The notes under the pieces: model-generated
The model's database searches: none
Told to the model about the DNA's origin: nothing
The model's input: the letters and a program-made list of their open reading frames with translations, nothing else
In this document: positions 57,940-64,000 of the stretch, piece by piece
Numbering within the stretch: position 1 is the stretch's first letter
How the letters are laid out: every line of letters starts with the position of its first letter
Translations under genes and position numbers: made by a program
DNA from: Humulus lupulus
Taxonomy: Eukaryota > Streptophyta > Magnoliopsida > Rosales > Cannabaceae
Direction of reading: 5' to 3'
Assembly (NCBI RefSeq): GCF_963169125.1
Contig: NC_084793.1
Location: 227,710,360 to 227,774,359 of the forward strand
DNA length: 64,000 nt

Positions 57940-58830
57940 TTTACTCATCTTAAAAAACTTGTTTATTGAAGAAGCTCTAATTTAAAAAAAAAATTCAAGT
58001 AAGATTTCTAAGTCATTTTCGAAAATCACTAGTAGATTTTCTATTTTTTTCAAAAAAATTCCAACTTATTAATTTTTTTTTTTTGTTATGTAGGATTTGA
58101 AATTCACATAGATGAGTAAATCTTATTTCTCTTGAAAAACTTGTTTAGTGAAAACCCTCAAGAATTATTTTTTTGAAAGTGTTTGATGAAAAAGCTCTAG
58201 ATTTTGCATAGTGTTTCTTGTAAGATTTTCAATCGTTTTTGTGCTTTCTTTATTTTTACAAACAAATTATCATTTATTTCTCAAAATTCATATTTCGAAA
58301 TTCACTACTAGAGATTTTTTTAAAAAAAATATTCAACTTAGTTTTATTTGTCATGTAGGATTTGAAATTAAAAAAAAAATGACTAAATCTTATTTCTCTT
58401 GAAAACTTGTTTAGTAAAATCTCACAAGAACAATTTTTTTTAAAAATGTTTGATGAAAAAGCTCTAGATGTTTCATAGTGTTTCTTGCAAGATTTTCAAT
58501 CATTTTTGTGCTTTCTTTATTTTTACAAACAATTTATCATCTATTTCTCTAATTTCATATTTCGAAATTCACTACTAGATCCTTTTTTAAAAGAAAAAAA
58601 AATTCCAACTTAGTTTTATTTGTCATGTAGGATTTGAAATTCAAAAAAATGATTAAATATTATTTCTCTTGAAAAACTTGTTTAGTAAAACCTCACAAGA
58701 ACAATTTTTAAAAAAAATATTTGATGAAAAAGCTATAGATTTTTCATAGTGTTTCTTGCAAGATTTTCAATCATTTTTGTGATTTCTTTATTTTTACAAA
58801 CAAATTATCATTTTTTTCTCCCATTGTAAA
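57940..58830. repeat. Tandem repeat, about 268-bp unit, roughly 3.3 copies
   Basis: The landmark TTTGATGAAAAAGCT recurs at 58182, 58449 and 58720 (spacing 267 and 271), each followed by CATAGTGTTTCTTG and ATGTAGGATTTGAAATT about 190 bases later. A diverged first copy starts near 57940. Copies differ mainly in poly-A/T lengths. It lies directly upstream of the Ulp1 gene remnant. Confidence 0.85.
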
Positions 58831-59111
58831 ATTAGAAATTATTCAAACTTCGTAGATATCAACTATTAGAGTTATAAATTTACATGGAAGGTTATAGGAT
58901 TTTAAAAATTTCCAATTTTATAAAAAAAAAATTAAACATTATTATTACAAATTATTTTATAGTTCATTTTTCTTCACTAAACTAAAAATGTGAGGAATGT
59001 TAAAGTTTTGAAAATTTCATCATGTAAATTTTTCAAACATATTATTATTTTTCAAAAATATTTCTTACAAAGTGATAATCTTCATCAATTTTTTTTTTAT
59101 AGAAATTCGTG

Positions 59112-60604
59112 ATGGAATCAGAAATGGAATGGAGGACAGTAATTGAACATGAGTTGTAAGAGTTGAGAGATGAACTACACTCTATTAAACTGGATTTATA
59201 AGCCAAGGATAAAATTCCATGTAGATATGAGAAGAAAAAAAAATTGACATGTGAATCCATTAGCGAATAAGCCTCACCGTCACTATTTTTAAAAAAACAT
59301 TTTATTAGCCAAGATGATGTTGTGTTCTTTGAACAGTTCAAACTCGATAATACTTTAAGACCAAAAGATAAGGAAGTGTTAGAATACATTTTCTCAAACT
59401 CTGATCAATTGTAAGTTTTTCTATCTTAATGTATATATTTTTTTGTCATTTTTTCAATATATTTTAATGTATATTATTGTATTTATCATAGGAAAATTAT
59501 AGTTGAAAGTGAGTTTAGATTTCTACGATGGTCCGACTTCCGCTATCTTGGACCTAAAACGGAGTTGGGGATTGAGTTAATTCATTTGTATATATTAATA
59601 ATTTTAGCATGACCGTTATAATTTTTTTTTTTTGGTAAATCCAGATTGTTATTATGGCTTCTTCATTCTTGACTGAGGATGAGAGGTTAAAGAAGGGTAA
59701 AGAGTGTAAGAATTGGTATCTTCCAACTTGAAATATGGTGAGTATTTTATTGTTGTTCTTTTTGTCAAAACATATTTCATGTTTGTGAAGTTAATTTTTT
59801 TTAAAAATTATGACAATAGAAATACTTACTACTCGACTCCTACTCCAATTTACCACTACATCAAATTTGGAGGAAAATGCATTACTATGAAAGATTTATG
59901 GGCTCCCTCGAACATTGCAATGAAGTATAATTCTAATGGTTTATGTTGAATATATTTTTAAGCATCTATTTATTATGTAATTTCTAACAACAATTATATT
60001 TGTAGATTTATATTCCTATGTTGCTTGTAAGACACTTCATTCTTGCACGGGTGATACTGAAAGAAAAAAAAATAGAAGTTTGGGACTCACTTTCTGATGA
60101 AAAGAATCCTATATTAAAGTCATCTAAGATTGTTGATATTGTAAGTTTTTATTGGTTGAATATATTATTTTTTTTATAAACTTTAAATTTATAAATTCTG
60201 ATGTTAGAGTGCAAATACAGCTTTGCAATCTAGATTTGTTCTTGGAGAATCAGATCAAAAGGAAACCTGGTAGTTTCAACTTTGCTAGTTTGGTATAGTT
60301 CGTGGTAGAAATGTCCCTAGACAACAAAATTTGTACGACTGTGGAGTCTTTGTCATATTATTTATGATTAATAGTTGTAAGCTCGATTCGCAATCTTTTG
60401 TGGTAAGTAGATTTCATACTAAGTTTTTTTTTTAATTTTGTTCTTATCATATTATACTTGAGTAAAAAAAATTCACTATTGTAGTTCAACTCTAATGAAG
60501 AAAGGTGTCACATAGTTTCGTGGATTGCATGCTCAAATTTCAACAAGAATAGAGCAAAATTATTGAAAGATGTTCGAGAGTTCATTTCAAGCAGAGGAGT
60601 ATAG
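59112..60604 (+). pseudogene. Ulp1-type cysteine protease gene remnant (C48 family), multi-exon, likely from a Mutator-like element
   Basis: Exons on the plus strand: 59112-59410 (three internal stops; ISQDDVVFFEQFKLDN), spliced in phase to 59492 (IIVESEFRFLRWSDFRYLGP); 59645-59737 (LTEDERLKKGKECKNWYLPT, then TGA); 60006-60140 (IYIPMLLVRHFILARVILKE, then EVWDSL); about 60212-60402 (RGRNVPRQQNLYDCGVFVIL); and 60485-60604 to a TAG stop. Introns are AT-rich with GTAAG/GTGAG donors and TAG/CAG acceptors. The catalytic set of Ulp1 proteases is visible: His 60033-60035, Asp 60085-60087, Gln in RQQN, Cys 60340-60342. Such enzymes cleave SUMO or similar tags. In plants many copies are carried by Mutator-like transposons (the KAONASHI group), which fits the context. 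Five or more stops make it a pseudogene. Confidence 0.75.
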
Positions 60605-61655
60605 TACTAGGGACAATGATCTTTGCCCTAATTTTGTTATTCTCAATCAAATTGTGTAAAAGAAAGAAATTTGTATTATTATTTATCAATTTTGAGAAAT
60701 TAGAAGATGATCAATATTTGGGAGAATTTGAATAGTTTATTTATGAATTAATTATTTATTAACAAGATTTAAACACAATTTAAATTTTATCATTTTCACA
60801 ATCAGCGTTAATGTTTATTGGAAGTTTCAAATGGTAGTTGTAGACATTAATATCATATTTATTAAATAAAAATAATTTTGTATATGTTAATTTCGAATTT
60901 AATGATTAATATATCAACCAATTAGAATTTTGAGCATAATGTTAGAGAATTGGAATGGATTTATGGAGGCATGCATTTAATGAAATTAGTTGGCATGATC
61001 TTAATTGTACACATTTTTATGAGAAATGATTAATAACTCAACCAATCATAAATAGAGCATGATATTAGGGTATTGGAATGGATTTATGAATACATGCATT
61101 TAATGCAATTAGGTGGCATTTTCTAAATTAATTGTTCACATTTTTTATGAGAAATTTTAATAAAATATATATTTTTTTTACACAAACTAACTCAACCAAA
61201 CTTTTTTATCTATAAAAAAAAATAAATATATTTCGAAATTGTGTTTTAAATTTAAATTAAAAATCAATGCATAGTAACTAAACTAGTTAATAACAACTTA
61301 ACCATTTAGAATTTAATGGTATAATTATGCATAATCAATCTAACCAATAACAAAATTATTATGTTATTTTAGGGAATTGAAATATGTTCATTTTATGTTT
61401 TGAGAAGTGTAACTAATTAGAAATTTGACCATGATTTTAGGGATATGGAATAGCCCATTAATTGCTATATTTTCCATAATTATTACCCATCTTATTTATT
61501 AATTTAACCAAAACAATTCAGGTATTGGTTTAAAATGGAATTTAGTTTTTATTTTATTTTTTAAAATATTTTAAATGTCATAATTTCGAAATTATGTGGT
61601 TTTTAACACTATTTATAAATAATTTTATCTTATGTACACTGTTATCATTTGTAGG
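60605..61655. other. AT-rich spacer with a diverged tandem duplication
   Basis: No gene seen. Two imperfect direct copies of an about 124-bp unit at 60902-61025 and 61026-61160 (ATGATTAAT...CAACCAAT, GGAATGGATTTATG, CATGCATTTAATG, TTAATTGT.CACATTTTT). A weaker third relative may lie at 61370-61470. Confidence 0.55.
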
Positions 61656-61944
61656 CAAACGTAAACTTTGTTTTCAGGAAGAGTTTGAAATCATTTTATA
61701 TTTTCTAAGAATGTGTCCATTTACCCAATATTATGATGACTTAGGAGGGAAAGAAGTTAAAGATATTATGTTGCTTGCTACACATTTGATTGATCATCTT
61801 GGAGTGAGTTTTGGATCCGACAATCGCGAAGCATTGTTTGAGAAAATGAAGAAACTATTCGAAGAGAAACAAACAAAAGTTGATGAGCACTTGAAAAATA
61901 TGGATGTGCTCTTGAGAATGATGGAAAAGTTGAAGAGAGCGTAA
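61656..61944 (+). CDS. Unidentified ORF or exon, coiled-coil C-terminus
   Basis: Open on the plus strand to a stop at 61942-61944. A splice acceptor TTTGTAG precedes 61656, and the sequence upstream of it in the same frame is hydrophobic and looks like intron, so I take this as a 3' exon. The protein has FEIILYFLRMCPFTQYYDDL, then KEVKDIMLLATHLIDHLGVS, and a charged helix REALFEKMKKLFEEKQTKVD running to LLRMMEKLKRA. No known domain is recognised. It converges with the minus-strand ORF ending at 62138. It could be a separate transposon gene or the tail of the upstream Ulp1 gene region. Confidence 0.4.
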
Positions 61945-62137
61945 GAAAATTGTTTGTTTGTACTATTGTACTTTGTAGATTTTTATTTTTATGTTTGATT
62001 AAACTAATAAAATTTTACTTTTTATTATATAATGGTTTAATTTACAACATTCATATGTTCCTTGTAAACATAAAATATAAATAGCTTTCATATAATTCTT
62101 AGTACAAAAAAAGCTTGATGCATATATATAGAGACAA

Positions 62138-62770
62138 TCATTCATCACAAATTGCACCAATAAGATTATTAATAGCATCTTCAAAATCCAAAAGCTTGAT
62201 GCAAGTTTCAAATTTTAATCCTTTATTGAGACAATCATGCATATCTTCAGTTCTTCTACGCAAGTCTTTTGCTTTCATAAGAATGTTGTAGAAACCCTTC
62301 GAGTTTGGAAAGGTTTTGGTAGAAGAAGGGATGTTATCTACCTGGCCATCATCGTTTCGTTCAAACTCCTTATAATATTCACTCGAATCTGTACATATTG
62401 TTGGTGAACCGTTGATATTTTTAATTAACTAGACAACATCTATTTCCCTGTCAGTGTCGCTTGAGTCAACATCAAAAAAGCCTTCCGAAAACTCCATATC
62501 GAGTAATGCTTGAGGCCATCTTTCGAGTACATGAAAATGTTGTTCTTCCTTAACTTGATCAATTGTATTGCTACTTTCGCCTTCAACAACAATGTCTTTG
62601 TCTGGTTCACGCGAGATAATGTCTTCATATTCAACCTCATTCTCTGCATCTTTGACTTCATAGTTGGATTCACTTTTTGTTTCATGATTTCCACTATTTT
62701 TATCAACCCTTCTAGGCTCTATAGTAATCTCCATCTTGGAAATTATACTAATTTCTGTGTTATATTTCAA
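62138..62770 (-). pseudogene. Unidentified acidic protein gene with one in-frame stop
   Basis: Minus-strand frame of 210 codons from ATG 62770 (or ATG 62734, MEITIEPRRVDKNSGNHETK) to TGA at 62138-62140, with one TAG at 62429-62431. The first half is very acidic (EVEYEDIISREPDKDIVVEG, then FFDVDSSDTDREIDVV). After the stop the same frame continues with SSEYYKEFERNDDGQVDN and a helical end MKAKDLRRRTEDMHDCLNKG to NLIGAICDE. The frame is long for DNA this AT-rich, and codon-by-codon it looks like protein. No family is recognised. The stop may be a mutation or part of an unrecognised intron. Confidence 0.45.
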
Positions 62771-62836
62771 ATTTGATGAGAAAAATAAAAAGCATTTATG
62801 ATAGATGATTAGGAATATGAATAACTCTCTTTTAAA

Positions 62837-63319
62837 AAGTTATACATAATTATTAAAAAGACACTTGTTCAACTTCCAACCATTGTATTTTTCGAAATGG
62901 GAAGAATGGGAAGTGAATATGTATATTTTTAATAATTATGTATAATTTTTATTAATTAATTTTTTTAAAAATACAATGGTAAATTGAACAGTTGATTTTG
63001 TTTAATGGGAAGTTGAACAAGTGTTTTTTCAAAAAATATGTATACTTTTAATTAAATAATTATGAAAAAATACATTGGTAAATTGGAAGTTGAATATGTG
63101 TCTTTTTATTAATTATGTATAGCTTTTACTAAATAATTTTGAAAAAAATACAATGGTAAATTGAATTGTTTCTTTAATGGGAATTTGAACAGGAGTCTTT
63201 TCAATAATTATGTATAGATTTTTAAATTAATTTCAAAATAATAGAAAATTAAATTTGAACAAGTGTGTTTGTTCAATGGGAAGTTGAACAAGTGTCTTTT
63301 TAATAATTATGTGTAACTT
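62837..63319. mobile_element. Foldback / MITE-like element with 41-bp inverted ends
   Basis: 62837-62877 and 63279-63319 are inverted copies matching at 40 of 41 positions (right arm GGAAGTTGAACAAGTGTCTT onward). Between them, four or five degenerate direct copies of the same sequence repeat about every 90-110 bp in the right-arm orientation. About 483 bp long, very AT-rich, non-coding. A clean target duplication cannot be read in the surrounding A/T runs. Confidence 0.65.
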
Positions 63320-63959
63320 TTTTTTAAAAAAAATGAATTAAATAAAAATCAAAATATAAAATAATATTAAATTAATATGGTAAAAATTAATGTCAATTTT
63401 TTTAAAATTTATTATGAAATTCGAAATTAATATTTTTTTAATTGAAAACTTGTCTTTTGAATAATTCATAGAGTGTAATATATGTATACAAATATTGAAT
63501 TAATTTTGATTCTATGTCTAGGTTCTTTGAACATAATAAATGTTGTTTAATTATATTTTGAAAATATATAATTATTAACTTTTTTTAATTGGTGTTGTGA
63601 AGATGAATAGGTATAATTTTATTCTTGTTAATGGAAATTTGATCTTTTTTTAATAATTATTATTGTTAGCAATTTACAAATCTATTTTTTCTTGTAGCAA
63701 TATATTTAAAAAATGAACAGAGCCATTTATCCTATAATGTATTTTGAAAATGACTAATTTTTTACTAAGATATATTTTGAAAATGATATATTTAAAAAAA
63801 ATTCTTAGTTTAAATTTAAAGTAAATATTTTTTATAAATATTATTAATTATTCCGGAGTAGTTGACTCCTCGTCTTGCTCATCACTCATTATTATTCCCG
63901 ATATCTTCTCTTACTTATTAATTATTTGTGTAGAAAAACAATGTTGAATACAAATTCTT

Positions 63960-63960
<1 letters not shown>
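63320..63960. other. AT-rich DNA, nothing recognised
   Basis: Long A/T runs with no ORF of note. A less AT-biased patch at 63853-63915 (GGAGTAGTTGACTCCTCGTC) could be the edge of something outside the window, but it has no identifiable coding content. Confidence 0.5.

Positions 63961-64000
<40 letters not shown>
63961..64000. repeat. (AT)n(GT)n microsatellite at the window end
   Basis: (AT)5 followed by (GT)15 up to the last base, so its true length is unknown. Confidence 0.95.

Noticed and set aside
1..64000. CRISPR arrays, operons or tRNA/rRNA genes
   Set aside because: No regularly spaced short repeats with unique spacers, no gene clusters of bacterial type; tRNA-like words found are only primer binding sites.

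Overview
This window is repeat-dense plant nuclear DNA, almost certainly from a dicot. Nearly all coding sequence belongs to LTR retrotransposons, most of it decayed and nested several layers deep. I see no intact host gene, no rRNA, tRNA or CRISPR, and no bacterial gene organisation. The evidence for a plant is: chromodomain-tailed Ty3/gypsy elements primed by initiator tRNA-Met, Tat-type Ty3/gypsy elements with a second RNase H and a TGGCGCC primer site, Ty1/copia polyproteins, and a transposon-type Ulp1 protease gene with GT-AG introns. I cannot name the species from sequence alone.

Layout, left to right. 1-6604: two related gypsy remnants (A, minus; A', plus) lie head to head with their 5' LTRs adjacent (about 1780-3500 and 3501-4561). 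6605-9162: minus-strand gag-protease piece of a Tat-type element (Tat-2). 9163-28656: Ty1/copia element on the plus strand without its 5' end, split near its 3' end by gypsy element B (12385-26690, minus, TSD AGGTT). B is itself split by two solo LTRs (D1 15546-17973, TSD CCCGT; D2 18341-20786, TSD derived from GCTGC). 28657-29020: hairpin-rich MITE-like DNA.

29209-57431: a second Tat element (Tat-1, minus). Its 5' LTR is at 56112-57431, its primer site and gag start lie just inside, and gag-pol runs from 50378 down to 44878. An oppositely oriented, intron-bearing extra gene (plus, 29209-43778) lies beyond pol. That gene is split by a solo LTR (C, 29924-41753, TSD GATGG), which is split in turn by an almost complete gypsy element E (31165-40780, TSD GCACC, two 1914-bp LTRs). 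The Tat-1 gag start is split by a copia-type LTR block with large internal duplications (50385 to about 55990). 57432-64000: very AT-rich DNA with about 268-bp tandem repeats, a decayed multi-exon Ulp1 protease gene (59112-60604), two convergent unidentified ORFs (61656-61944 plus; 62138-62770 minus), a foldback element (62837-63319) and a terminal (GT)n tract.

The genes do not form one pathway; each element carries its own replication set. E is the youngest and most complete: protease, reverse transcriptase, RNase H and integrase catalytic residues are all present, but three in-frame stops and one lost zinc-knuckle cysteine make it non-autonomous as read. The observations most worth following are a conserved small ORF ahead of gag in E and B, the spliced antisense gene of Tat-1, an unexpected clustering of LTR differences in E, and the palindrome arrays in the LTR promoters.
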